DNA of 5,416 nucleotides. Source: Victivallales bacterium. Its GTDB lineage: Bacteria; Verrucomicrobiota; Lentisphaeria; Oligosphaerales; Lenti-02. The stretch lies in assembly GCA_018648945.1 (NCBI GenBank), contig JABGQJ010000542.1, positions 1 to 5,416 of the forward strand, read 5' to 3'. The notes beneath the pieces were generated by a model. That model was given only the letters and a program-made list of their open reading frames with translations, ran no database searches and was not told where the DNA came from. Of this stretch, positions 1 through 5,416 are shown piece after piece. Both the position numbers and the translations under genes were made by a program. How positions within the stretch are numbered: position 1 is the stretch's first letter; each line of letters opens with the position of its first letter.

Positions 1-2
1 CC

Positions 3-386
3 GCCACCGGCAACGCGTGCTTGCACATCGTCGACACGTCAACCACCAAGGGATCGGACGCCCTGTCCGACCGCTTCGTGCTCAGACCCGACGCCAACTA
101 CGTCCTGCGTGGCAATGTGTGCGCCATGTCGGGCGGTGGCGTTGGCGTGTACGTCCAGCTTCTGGGTCGGCGCAGCGAGCGCCTGCAACGGACGTCGCCC
201 GAGCGGCGCCAGAGTTTCCTCACCGTCGGGGAGACGCCAGAGAGGAAGTGGGTGCCATTCACCCGGCGGTTCCGCACTACAGGCAAGACGCGCTACGGCA
301 GAATCTGGCTGCACAGCTTCTCCGGCACACCAGCTGAAGCCTACCTGGATGATCTCCGGCTTGAGCCGGAAACCGCCGCACCCTAG
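3..386 (+). CDS. C-terminal fragment with a carbohydrate-binding-module-like beta-sandwich domain (5' partial)
   Basis: The frame is open from the left edge and ends at a TAG, giving 127 visible residues with the true start outside the window. A TTG at 21 is in frame, but the preceding codons read ATGNAC and fit the domain, so I do not treat TTG as the start. The order of features resembles the CBM4/9-like fold: an early strand (CLHIVDTS), a segment of the type 'f.l.p...Y.l.g' (FVLRPDANYVLRG), a middle strand (GVYVQLL), a late 'W..FTRRFRTTG' segment, and the closing 'AEAYLDDLRLEPE', like the usual 'v.lDdv.l' end of such modules. Such modules usually sit at the end of secreted glycoside hydrolases or related surface proteins and bind sugars. 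The catalytic part, if any, is not visible, so the parent enzyme cannot be named. A perfect 6-bp inverted repeat (355-370) lies inside the last codons but has no T-run after it. Confidence 0.6.
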   Translation, partial: ATGNACLHIVDTSTTKGSDALSDRFVLRPDANYVLRGNVCAMSGGGVGVYVQLLGRRSERLQRTSPERRQSFLTVGETPERKWVPFTRRFRTTGKTRYGRIWLHSFSGTPAEAYLDDLRLEPETAAP

Positions 387-708
387 TCTGACGCGCTCAT
401 GCACATCGTCATGGAAGCCGCTAGTGTGTGCAGGACCAGTGGGTCGCGCACAAGCTGGACGCAGGCGTGTCGAGGAAGTGTCAGGCCTGGCGCTGGACGC
501 GAGGTTCTTGGGGCTGTCTGCGATCAGGGGGTTGCAGTGGCTGGCTCTTCGGCTTCGCGCCTTGTCATACGGAATACATACCGCGCCTGTGTGGCCGCCA
601 CTCTAGGCCTGTGTCGAGACGGGAAATTTGCCCTCTGGTTGAAACAATCGCCGTCGAGGCCCGATAGTAGGTGTAGAAGCCTGCAATCTGGAGACTGTGA
701 CGTTTCCC
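387..708. other. Intergenic stretch without a supported gene
   Basis: About 320 nt separate the carbohydrate-binding protein from the sigma factor. Open frames cross it, but their translations are rich in Arg, Ser, Cys and Trp, have no recognisable motif and run into the sigma gene in the wrong frame, so none is called. No clear Rho-independent terminator follows the upstream gene. The right end holds a candidate ECF-type promoter. A 12-nt string at 547-558 (CTTCGGCTTCGC) is the reverse complement of part of the hairpin element at 1771-1790. It could be a decayed copy or chance. Confidence 0.6.
640..666 (+). promoter_or_regulatory. Candidate ECF-sigma-type promoter (TGAAAC-N16-CGATA)
   Basis: TGAAAC at 640-645 is followed by 16 nt and then CGATA at 662-666. 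This resembles promoters of ECF sigma factors, whose -35 element carries an 'AAC' core; the Bacillus SigW consensus is TGAAAC-N16-CGTA. It lies about 40 nt before the ATG of an ECF sigma gene, where autoregulatory promoters are commonly found. A short AT-richer patch (gggaaattt, 621-629) lies just upstream. The match is by eye only, and no second copy was found elsewhere in the window. In particular, none was seen before the ATPase gene. Confidence 0.35.
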
Positions 709-1269
709 ATGTCAGCCGAAGACGACAATCTGGTCCGGCGCTACCGAGAGGGCGAAGGGGATGCCTTTGCCGCCCTCTTTGCGCGCTACCACCGCCTGGT
801 CTTCAACTATGCACGGATGACATTGCGCGATGCCTCGGCGGCCGAGGATCTTCTGCAGGAGACCTTCCTGGCCGTCGCCAATGGTGCGGAGCGCTACGAG
901 CCCCGCGGGCATTTCCGAGCCTGGCTCCTGGGTATTTGCCGTCACCGCTGCCTGGACTGGCTGGATCGCCGCAGGCGGCGGCAGAGGATCGCCACCGAGA
1001 CTGGCTTCCTGGTGCTGGAAGCCCCCGTTCTTGACTCCCCCCGCCAACACCTCCAGCGGCGGGAACGCCTGGACCTGACCCTGGCGGCAATGGGCAAGTT
1101 GCCCGACGCCCAGCGGGAGGCAGTGACCTTCTACGCCCTCAAGGAACTCTCGTACGCGGAGATCGCCGAGGTGCTGGGGTGCCCGATCAACACCGTGAAG
1201 ACCCTGATTCACCGTGGCCGCCTCCGTCTCGCGGAACTGCTGGCCGAAGCCGATGGAATCCCGTCATGA
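709..1269 (+). CDS. RNA polymerase sigma factor, ECF subfamily (sigma-70 family)
   Basis: This 186-residue protein has the size and two-domain plan of an extracytoplasmic-function sigma factor, which directs RNA polymerase to a specific promoter set. The sigma-2 domain spans about residues 20-90. It contains the core-binding segment DLLQETF (47-53) and the region 2.4 helix around FRAWLLGICRHRCLDWLDRR, followed by an Arg-rich linker. Sigma-4 spans about 120-178: KLPDAQREAVTFYALKELSY leads into the helix-turn-helix AEIAEVLGCPINTVKTLIHRG, which reads the -35 element. Regions 1 and 3 are absent, as expected. The ATG at 709 is preferred. A GTG at 697 would add four residues, but GGAG at 690-693 lies only 3 nt before it; that same GGAG is 15 nt from the ATG, so neither start has ideal spacing. 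The stop overlaps the next gene's start (ATGA), indicating translational coupling with its likely anti-sigma partner. The regulon is unknown. Confidence 0.93.
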   Translation: MSAEDDNLVRRYREGEGDAFAALFARYHRLVFNYARMTLRDASAAEDLLQETFLAVANGAERYEPRGHFRAWLLGICRHRCLDWLDRRRRRQRIATETGFLVLEAPVLDSPRQHLQRRERLDLTLAAMGKLPDAQREAVTFYALKELSYAEIAEVLGCPINTVKTLIHRGRLRLAELLAEADGIPS

Positions 1270-1706
1270 GCTGTACCCAAGACCCCAACTCCCTACTCGA
1301 TTCCCTGGATGGCGAGATGGCTCCCGAAACCGCCCGCCATCTGGGCGAATGCCCGGATTGCCGGCGGCTCCTGGCGTCGCTGAAGGCCAGCGAGCGCGGC
1401 CTCGCCGAACTGGGCAGCGACACCCCGCCCGCAGACGCTCTGCTGCGCGTGCAGCAGCGCGTTCGCCTGGATCTGGGCATGGCCAAGAAACGCGAGATCC
1501 TGACTCTGGAGGAAGCCGCCGACCTCCTCCGCCTCGAAGCCGACGAATTGGCCGAGGTGCTGGACGACCTGCCCTGGTTTGAGCTGGCCGGACGTGTCCG
1601 CTTCCGCCGCCAGGCCCTGCTCGATTGGGTCCGCGTTCGCGAGCGGGAATGCGCCCGCGAACGCCTCAGCCGCAACCTGCAACGTGAACTCCGTACGTCC
1701 GCCTAG
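1266..1706 (+). CDS. Probable zinc-finger anti-sigma factor fused to an excisionase/MerR-type helix-turn-helix domain
   Basis: This 146-residue protein starts at an ATG overlapping the sigma factor's TGA, so the two are coupled. Residues 25-32 are HLGECPDC, the HxxxCxxC signature of zinc-binding anti-sigma (ZAS) proteins, in the usual place near the N-terminus after a short acidic helix. Such proteins hold their cognate ECF factor inactive. Unusually, there is no transmembrane segment or extracytoplasmic domain. Instead, residues about 78-122 read as an excisionase-like winged helix: 'ILTLEEAADLLRLEADEL', then a turn, 'PWFELAGRVRFRRQALLDWV', matching the 'lT.eEaA.lL.v....v..l...g.lp...vGgr.rf.r..l..Wl' pattern. 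A charged, Arg/Glu-rich helix ends the protein. Inference: a cytoplasmic anti-sigma factor that may also bind DNA, or a ZAS domain recruited to a DNA-binding regulator. A plain anti-sigma role is likely from position and motif but unproven. A weak ribosome-binding site (GGA at 1255-1257) precedes the start. Confidence 0.82.
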   Translation: MSCTQDPNSLLDSLDGEMAPETARHLGECPDCRRLLASLKASERGLAELGSDTPPADALLRVQQRVRLDLGMAKKREILTLEEAADLLRLEADELAEVLDDLPWFELAGRVRFRRQALLDWVRVRERECARERLSRNLQRELRTSA

Positions 1707-1709
1707 CCC

Positions 1710-1763
1710 GGAATGATGGAGTGATGGAATGATGGAGTGATGGAATGATGGAGTAATGGAATG
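1710..1763. repeat. Tandem 16-nt repeat (GGAATGATGGAGTGAT), about 3.4 copies
   Basis: Copies lie at 1710-1725, 1726-1741 and 1742-1757; the first two are identical and the third has one G-to-A change. A partial copy, GGAATG, follows at 1758-1763. Each unit is itself two related 8-nt halves (GGAATGAT and GGAGTGAT). The array begins 4 nt after the stop codon of the zinc-finger/HTH gene. Open frames across it give low-complexity His/Ser/Ile/Pro protein and are not genes. Confidence 0.9.
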
Positions 1764-1790
1764 CCGAAGGCCCTGAGCGAAGCCGAAGGG
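1764..1790. repeat. Small imperfect hairpin element interrupting the tandem repeat
   Basis: The core CCCTGAGCGAAGCCGAAGGG at 1771-1790 can fold weakly with CCCT/AGGG at its ends and GC/GC inside. GCCGAAGG occurs twice in direct orientation (1763-1770 and 1782-1789). The element resembles the short interspersed 'CCCTTCG-CTTCGCTCAGGG' elements recalled from several bacterial phyla, so it is probably a dispersed intergenic repeat. It lacks the T-run of an intrinsic terminator. Its role is unknown. Confidence 0.55.
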
Positions 1791-1792
1791 GT

Positions 1793-1806
1793 GGAATGAT
1801 GGAATG
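1793..1806. repeat. Second patch of the GGAATGAT repeat
   Basis: GGAATGATGGAATG resumes the tandem motif after the hairpin element. The element therefore appears to lie inside an originally longer array, either inserted or amplified together with it. Confidence 0.7.
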
Positions 1807-1827
1807 TCGAGCATGCCCACTCACTTG

Positions 1828-1872
1828 GTCCACTGCGTCCACTCCGTCCACTCTGTCCACTCTGTCCACTAT
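1828..1872. repeat. Tandem 9-nt repeat GTCCACTNN, five copies
   Basis: GTCCACT recurs at 1828, 1837, 1846, 1855 and 1864 with an exact 9-nt period. The two spacer bases are GC, CC, CT, CT and AT. The period is a multiple of three, so all minus-strand frames stay open and yield spurious Val-Asp repeats. The tract ends about 57 nt before the ATPase start codon. The same family reappears inverted after that gene (3117-3159). Confidence 0.9.
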
Positions 1873-1914
1873 CCCAGACAGCCCCGCACTTCCCAGTAGC
1901 ATCTCATCTTGCCG

Positions 1915-1921
1915 AAAGGAG
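1915..1921 (+). promoter_or_regulatory. Ribosome-binding site of the GspE/PilB-type ATPase
   Basis: AAAGGAG lies 8 nt before the ATG at 1930, which is ideal Shine-Dalgarno spacing. It decides the start in favour of this ATG over an in-frame TTG at 1909 that lies upstream of the site. Confidence 0.85.
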
Positions 1922-1929
1922 CCCCGATC

Positions 1930-3111
1930 ATGACAGCGAACGAAACCGAAAGCACCCGCCGCGCATCCGACCTCATCCTCCTGGCCTACGAGAGCCGGGC
2001 CAGCGACATTCACCTACAGCCTACCGAGGGGTATCTGGAGATCCGTCTGCGCATCGATGGCGTGCTCCAGCGCCAGCCCGATGTACCCGCCAAGGAGGGG
2101 GTGGAGCTCATTCAACGGCTCAAGACCATGTCCGCCCTGAACACCGACATTGCCGACCGCCCCCAGGACGGCAGGATCTTCATCGACCTGAAGGACAAGC
2201 GCCTGGATCTGCGGGTCAGTGCCTTGCCGACCATTCATGGCGAGCGGATCACCATGCGCCTCCTCGACCGCTCCGGGGTAGTCCTGGCGCTCGACGGCAT
2301 GGGGTTGCACGAGAGCACCCTCAACGCCATCCAGAAGCTGTGTCAGCTACCCAATGGCGTCGTCCTCAGTACCGGCCCCACGGGCTCGGGCAAGACCACG
2401 CTCATGTACGCCATGCTGATGAGCCTGGACCGGGAGCACTGCGCGGTGTTCTCTGTTGAGGACCCGGTGGAATACGACCTCCCCGGCGTGTCCCAGACTG
2501 CGGTCCGTCCCGCCGCTGGCGTCACCTTCTCCCGCGCGGCCCGTTCGATCTTGCGCCAGGACCCGGACGTCATCATGATCGGCGAAATCCGCGATTTGGA
2601 GACCGCCCAGATGTCCGTCCAGATGGCCCTGACTGGCCACCTTGTGATGACTCAGCTCCATGCCGCCACGGCCCCCGGCGCGTTCAAACGGCTCCTGGAC
2701 ATGGGAGTGGAGCCGTTCCTCATCAACCAGAGCGTGCGCGGGGTGATCTCCCAGCGACTGGTGCGCCGTCTCTGCCCGGCCTGCAAGCGCCCGGCCAAGC
2801 CCAAGCTCGATCTGCTGCCCGCCGGTATCCTGGAACGGCTCGGCCTCCTCGATGGCGATTTCGCCGAGCCCGTTGGCTGCGACCAGTGTCGCCAGATGGG
2901 CTATCGTGGGCGCAAGGCCATCCACGAGATCATCGTCCCCGAGGACGACGTCCGCCACGCCGTCAACGGCGGTGACCTCGATGCCATCCGTGAGGCCGCC
3001 CGCAAGAACGGCATGTCCACCCTCTTCGAGGACGGGTTGCGCTACGCCGCTGAGGGCATCACCTCCCTCGCCGAAGTCACCCGCGTCGCATCCACCGGTC
3101 GGTACGAGTAG
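1930..3111 (+). CDS. GspE/PilB-family type II secretion / type IV pilus assembly ATPase, short form
   Basis: This 393-residue cytoplasmic ATPase belongs to the family that powers assembly of type IV pili or type II secretion pseudopili. In order: ASDIHLQP (24-31) and RLRIDGVL (39-46) open the N2 domain; the Walker A motif GPTGSGKTT is at 149-157; the Asp box VEDPVEY is at 176-182; the Walker B region DVIMIGEIRD is at 213-222; the His box GHLVMTQLHA is at 236-245. A four-cysteine zinc site, CPAC at 282-285 and CDQC at 317-320, separates it from PilT retraction ATPases, which lack it. The usual GspE/PilB proteins have roughly 550-570 residues. Here the N-terminal N1/MshEN region is absent, and a strong ribosome-binding site supports the short start. 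The His box is slightly unusual, TQLHAATAPGA instead of STLHTNDAPGA, but keeps its histidine. No pilin, PilC/GspF or PilT gene is visible nearby, so the machine it serves is unknown. It converges with the lyase gene. Confidence 0.93.
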   Translation: MTANETESTRRASDLILLAYESRASDIHLQPTEGYLEIRLRIDGVLQRQPDVPAKEGVELIQRLKTMSALNTDIADRPQDGRIFIDLKDKRLDLRVSALPTIHGERITMRLLDRSGVVLALDGMGLHESTLNAIQKLCQLPNGVVLSTGPTGSGKTTLMYAMLMSLDREHCAVFSVEDPVEYDLPGVSQTAVRPAAGVTFSRAARSILRQDPDVIMIGEIRDLETAQMSVQMALTGHLVMTQLHAATAPGAFKRLLDMGVEPFLINQSVRGVISQRLVRRLCPACKRPAKPKLDLLPAGILERLGLLDGDFAEPVGCDQCRQMGYRGRKAIHEIIVPEDDVRHAVNGGDLDAIREAARKNGMSTLFEDGLRYAAEGITSLAEVTRVASTGRYE

Positions 3112-3116
3112 CCGGC

Positions 3117-3159
3117 AGTGGACGCAGTGGACCCAGTGGACCCAGTGGACGCAGTGGGG
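3117..3159. repeat. Tandem 9-nt repeat AGTGGACNN, four copies plus a decayed fifth, inverted relative to 1828-1872
   Basis: AGTGGAC recurs at 3117, 3126, 3135 and 3144 with a 9-nt period, followed by a degenerate AGTGGGG at 3153. AGTGGAC is the reverse complement of GTCCACT. The 17 nt at 3117-3133 are an exact reverse complement of 1827-1843. The tract starts 5 nt after the ATPase stop codon, between two convergent genes. No intrinsic terminator with a T-run is visible in this gap (3112-3216). Confidence 0.88.
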
Positions 3160-3216
3160 CTGGCACAGGGATCCCGGATTGGTCCAGGGCAGGCCCATGC
3201 GCGTCGGCGGGTCGCC

Positions 3217-5415
3217 TCAGTCGGCGAAGCCGAACTGCACGCCGGTGATGCTACTCCAAGCCGAGTCCGCATTGCCGTGACAGATCAGTTGAACGTAGCG
3301 CGCCGCGAGTCGCTTGGCGTCGTGACGTTGGTAGCCGTTGCTCTGGCCTGAACTGGCACCGTCGAAGACCGTCTGCCACGCCTTGCCGTCGGCGGAGAGG
3401 TGGATCTGGAAGGTGGCCTTGCGCTCGTCGCCCTTGAAGTGCGCGACCCGCACCTCACGCAGGCGACGCGCCTTGCCGAGATCGTAGGTCAGTGTTCGAG
3501 GGTCCCCTTGGGCGGACCAGCGGGTGGCGAGGTCGTCGTCCAGCGTGTTGGCCGGGCCGTAGCCAGGGACGGCGGCATCGGCGGTGACCTGGATGCCACG
3601 GACCTTGGCCACCAACGCCACTTTGGTCGGGGCTCCAGCCACGAAGCGAATGTGATACGCGGGACCACCTGCGGGCGTGATCGTGACCAAGGCGGGACAG
3701 GTGGCGCTGCTCGCCACGATGCGGACGGGCTTGCCGTCGGCAGCGGTCGCAGTTGCTTCGGGCAACGCCTCTCCTGCTGGACCCACCTCATGATATACGT
3801 ACTGGTCGGGGCGGAAGGAGTCGAGCAGAGCCCCCGCTAGGCGCACCTCCGTCAGCCGGTTCGTCGCTTCCGGGGGAAGCTGCCACTCATCCAGGGCGCG
3901 AGCGAAGATCCCCGGCTTCAGCGGCGCTGGCGTGTCATAGACGGGACTGAACTGTACGGCCACCTGAACGTTGCCCTGAGCCCCCGGCAGCAGGATTTGC
4001 AGCCGCTTGCCGCCCTTGTTCTGCTTCTCCGGTTTGGGGCGCTCGGCAGAGGCGACGGAGAAGCTGGCCGCAGCGGGTGCCAGTAGCGTGGCAGCAAGCT
4101 CCTTGCCGTTGCGGGTCAGGATGGCTCGGCGGGGATCGGACACATCCACCTCGGCAAGGGTCGTGATGCCCCACAGGAAGGGGGTCGGTCCCCGGAGCAC
4201 AAACTCGTCTCGCAGCACAATGCCCTGCCGTCCGTCCAGCATGGCGACACCACGTCGTGCTGACGTCGCCTTCTCGGCATAGACCGGGGACAGATCGGCG
4301 ATGAAGAGCGACGCGCGGGAGTTGGTCTCCAGTCGCTGTACCTTTCCCCCCGCCTTGGGGTCTTGGAGCGTGTCCCCCAGCTTCGGGACGTTGTGGCTGT
4401 CCGAGGACAGGCGGTAGTAGGTCCAGCGTTTGCCCGAGTGGGTGCTGAAGTAGCCAGGCAGCAGGTAGCTGTCGGCCCCGAGATCGTGGACGAAACGTTC
4501 GCCGAGGGCGTCGAGCACGAAACTGCCCACGTCCAGATGCGCATGGGGGACCGAGTTGCGCCCCGCTTTGACGCCGACCCAGAGGGCCAGCGGGTCGTGC
4601 CAGCCCGAGCGCATGGCGGCCACCTCGATCTCGGCCCGATAGGAGCTGTCGAGCGGCAAGCGGGCTGCCGTGCCCGCTGGCGGCAGGTACCAGATCACAT
4701 GTCCGGGCTGGGCCCGGTACATGTTGCCAGTTCCCAGATAGGCATGCTCGTCGTCGGCAACGCCGGGCAGGTTGTAGCGCCGAGCAAACTGGAAGAGGCA
4801 GGGCTTGGCGCTGCGCCTGCCGAAGCCGCAATCCGCATAGTTGAACGCATAGCCGGTCGGCCCGGCCATGGTGATCGGGAACAGGGCCGTCTCGGCCAGC
4901 CCCGGACTCTTGTCAAGCTCAAAGACCGTGCCCAGCGCGGTCTCCATGGCATCGAGGCCCAGACTCAGGTAGGTCGCGGCGTACTGCCAGTAGCCTGGCC
5001 CCTCGAACCAACCGCCATCGGGCGCGTAGCTGGCCAGGGAATGCGGCAGAGACTTCACCACCTGCTGCATGACCATCGCCGACACTGCGTACTCCTCGTC
5101 CGCAACCGCCAGAGCCCCCACCGCCAAGCCCCCGTTGCAGACCTGGTTCCAGTTGTTGGTCGCCCGGTGCCAGCCCTTCTGCCAGCGGTAGACCGCCAGC
5201 CCCGGCCGCAACGCCTTCTCCACGATGGCCGTCCGGACCATCGCCCGGGTCTCGGGGGACATCTCGTCGTACAGCCAGTCATACCCCAGTCCCAACGCGT
5301 GGCTCAGTTCCGCCGCGTCAAGGAAGTGCACCGGGTGCCAGTCCGGATACTCGCAGGCGGCGCGCATATGGCGGATCGCCGCCTCCGCGAACTCCTTCCG
5401 GCCCGTCCAGCGGTA
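3217..5415 (-). CDS. Heparinase II/III-family polysaccharide lyase with C-terminal F5/8 type C (discoidin) domain, N-terminus outside window
   Basis: The minus-strand frame is open from the right edge to a TGA at 3219-3217, giving 732 visible residues. A Met at 5367 is internal: the 16 codons before it (YRWTGRKEFAEAAIRH) continue the helical domain. Numbering from the visible Tyr, the alpha/alpha-toroid part includes TNNWNQVCNGG (86-96) and PDGGWFEGPGYW (132-143). The beta-sandwich part includes HAHLDVGSFVLDALGERF (291-308), then a Tyr-rich stretch and SDSHN (338-342), as in heparinase II/III-like enzymes. These cleave uronic-acid polysaccharides by beta-elimination. The Tyr of GPGYW and the His of HAHLD are candidate functional residues, by analogy only. 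The last ~125 residues form an F5/8 type C domain: 'GPANTLDDDLATRWSAQGD', then 'LTYDLGKARRLREVRVAHF', ending 'RYVQLICHGN...SSITGVQFG'. It probably binds glycans. Substrate (alginate, heparin-like or other) cannot be assigned. Any signal peptide lies outside the window. Confidence 0.88.
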   Translation of the reverse strand, partial: YRWTGRKEFAEAAIRHMRAACEYPDWHPVHFLDAAELSHALGLGYDWLYDEMSPETRAMVRTAIVEKALRPGLAVYRWQKGWHRATNNWNQVCNGGLAVGALAVADEEYAVSAMVMQQVVKSLPHSLASYAPDGGWFEGPGYWQYAATYLSLGLDAMETALGTVFELDKSPGLAETALFPITMAGPTGYAFNYADCGFGRRSAKPCLFQFARRYNLPGVADDEHAYLGTGNMYRAQPGHVIWYLPPAGTAARLPLDSSYRAEIEVAAMRSGWHDPLALWVGVKAGRNSVPHAHLDVGSFVLDALGERFVHDLGADSYLLPGYFSTHSGKRWTYYRLSSDSHNVPKLGDTLQDPKAGGKVQRLETNSRASLFIADLSPVYAEKATSARRGVAMLDGRQGIVLRDEFVLRGPTPFLWGITTLAEVDVSDPRRAILTRNGKELAATLLAPAAASFSVASAERPKPEKQNKGGKRLQILLPGAQGNVQVAVQFSPVYDTPAPLKPGIFARALDEWQLPPEATNRLTEVRLAGALLDSFRPDQYVYHEVGPAGEALPEATATAADGKPVRIVASSATCPALVTITPAGGPAYHIRFVAGAPTKVALVAKVRGIQVTADAAVPGYGPANTLDDDLATRWSAQGDPRTLTYDLGKARRLREVRVAHFKGDERKATFQIHLSADGKAWQTVFDGASSGQSNGYQRHDAKRLAARYVQLICHGNADSAWSSITGVQFGFAD

Positions 5416-5416
5416 G

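Noticed and set aside
355..370. Perfect inverted repeat TCCGGC-ttga-GCCGGA as a terminator
   Set aside because: It lies within coding sequence before the stop and is not followed by a T-run.
547..558. CTTCGGCTTCGC as a second copy of the hairpin element
   Set aside because: Only 12 nt match, in inverted orientation, without the flanking stem bases; chance cannot be excluded.
399..1034. Long plus-strand frame across the intergenic stretch and into the sigma gene
   Set aside because: It overlaps the sigma factor in another frame, has shadow-type composition and shows no motif.
1828..1872. GTCCACT tract as DnaA boxes or plasmid iterons
   Set aside because: The units differ from the TTATCCACA DnaA box and lack a neighbouring replication gene or AT-rich unwinding region.
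1764..1872. Repeats as a CRISPR array
   Set aside because: Units are 9-16 nt, contiguous and without unique spacers, and no cas gene is present.
1666..2013. Minus-strand open frame giving Val-Asp repeats followed by His-Ser-Ile-Pro repeats
   Set aside because: It is the translation of the 9-nt and 16-nt tandem repeats, overlaps two better genes and has no domain.
3168..3175. GGGATCCC palindrome between the convergent genes
   Set aside because: It has no loop and no T-run; an isolated 8-nt palindrome is expected by chance.
3400..3840. Plus-strand frames opposite the lyase gene
   Set aside because: They are antisense shadows in high-GC DNA; the minus-strand frame carries clear domains throughout.

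Overview
The window is high-GC, tightly packed bacterial DNA. It looks like an environmental or metagenome-derived genome from a lineage rich in carbohydrate-active enzymes. Candidates are Planctomycetota, Armatimonadota, Hydrogenedentota, Lentisphaerota or a relative, but this placement is a weak inference. It rests on a heparinase-fold lyase with a discoidin domain, a carbohydrate-binding-module-like domain, an ECF sigma factor with a zinc-finger partner, and short tandem repeats between genes (GGAATGAT-type and GTCCACT-type). No rRNA, tRNA, CRISPR array or transposase is visible.

Layout. (1) Positions 3-386, plus strand: the C-terminal part of a protein ending in a beta-sandwich, carbohydrate-binding-like domain; its start lies before the window. 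(2) 387-708: about 320 nt without a convincing gene. It holds a candidate ECF-type promoter, TGAAAC-N16-CGATA, about 40 nt before the next gene. (3) 709-1269: an ECF-type RNA polymerase sigma factor. (4) 1266-1706: a small soluble protein whose start overlaps the sigma stop codon as ATGA. It carries an anti-sigma HxxxCxxC zinc motif and, unusually, a C-terminal excisionase/MerR-type helix-turn-helix. (5) 1707-1929: a repeat-filled gap with a 16-nt tandem repeat, a small imperfect hairpin element and five copies of a 9-nt GTCCACT repeat. (6) 1930-3111: a short GspE/PilB-family secretion or pilus-assembly ATPase that lacks the usual N-terminal domain. (7) 3117-3159: the same 9-nt repeat family in the opposite orientation, so the ATPase gene sits between inverted repeat tracts. 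(8) 3217 to the right edge, minus strand: a heparinase II/III-family polysaccharide lyase with a C-terminal F5/8 type C domain; its N-terminus is beyond the window.

The sigma factor and the zinc-finger/HTH protein form a clear two-gene regulatory unit. The promoter candidate suggests autoregulation. Whether this unit controls the adjacent ATPase is open: all three genes share a strand, but a 223-nt repeat-bearing gap separates them. The two flanking carbohydrate-related genes point to a polysaccharide-degrading lifestyle but are not obviously linked to the regulatory genes. The observations most worth following are the zinc-finger/HTH fusion, the inverted repeat tracts bracketing the ATPase, and the N-terminally minimal GspE/PilB protein.
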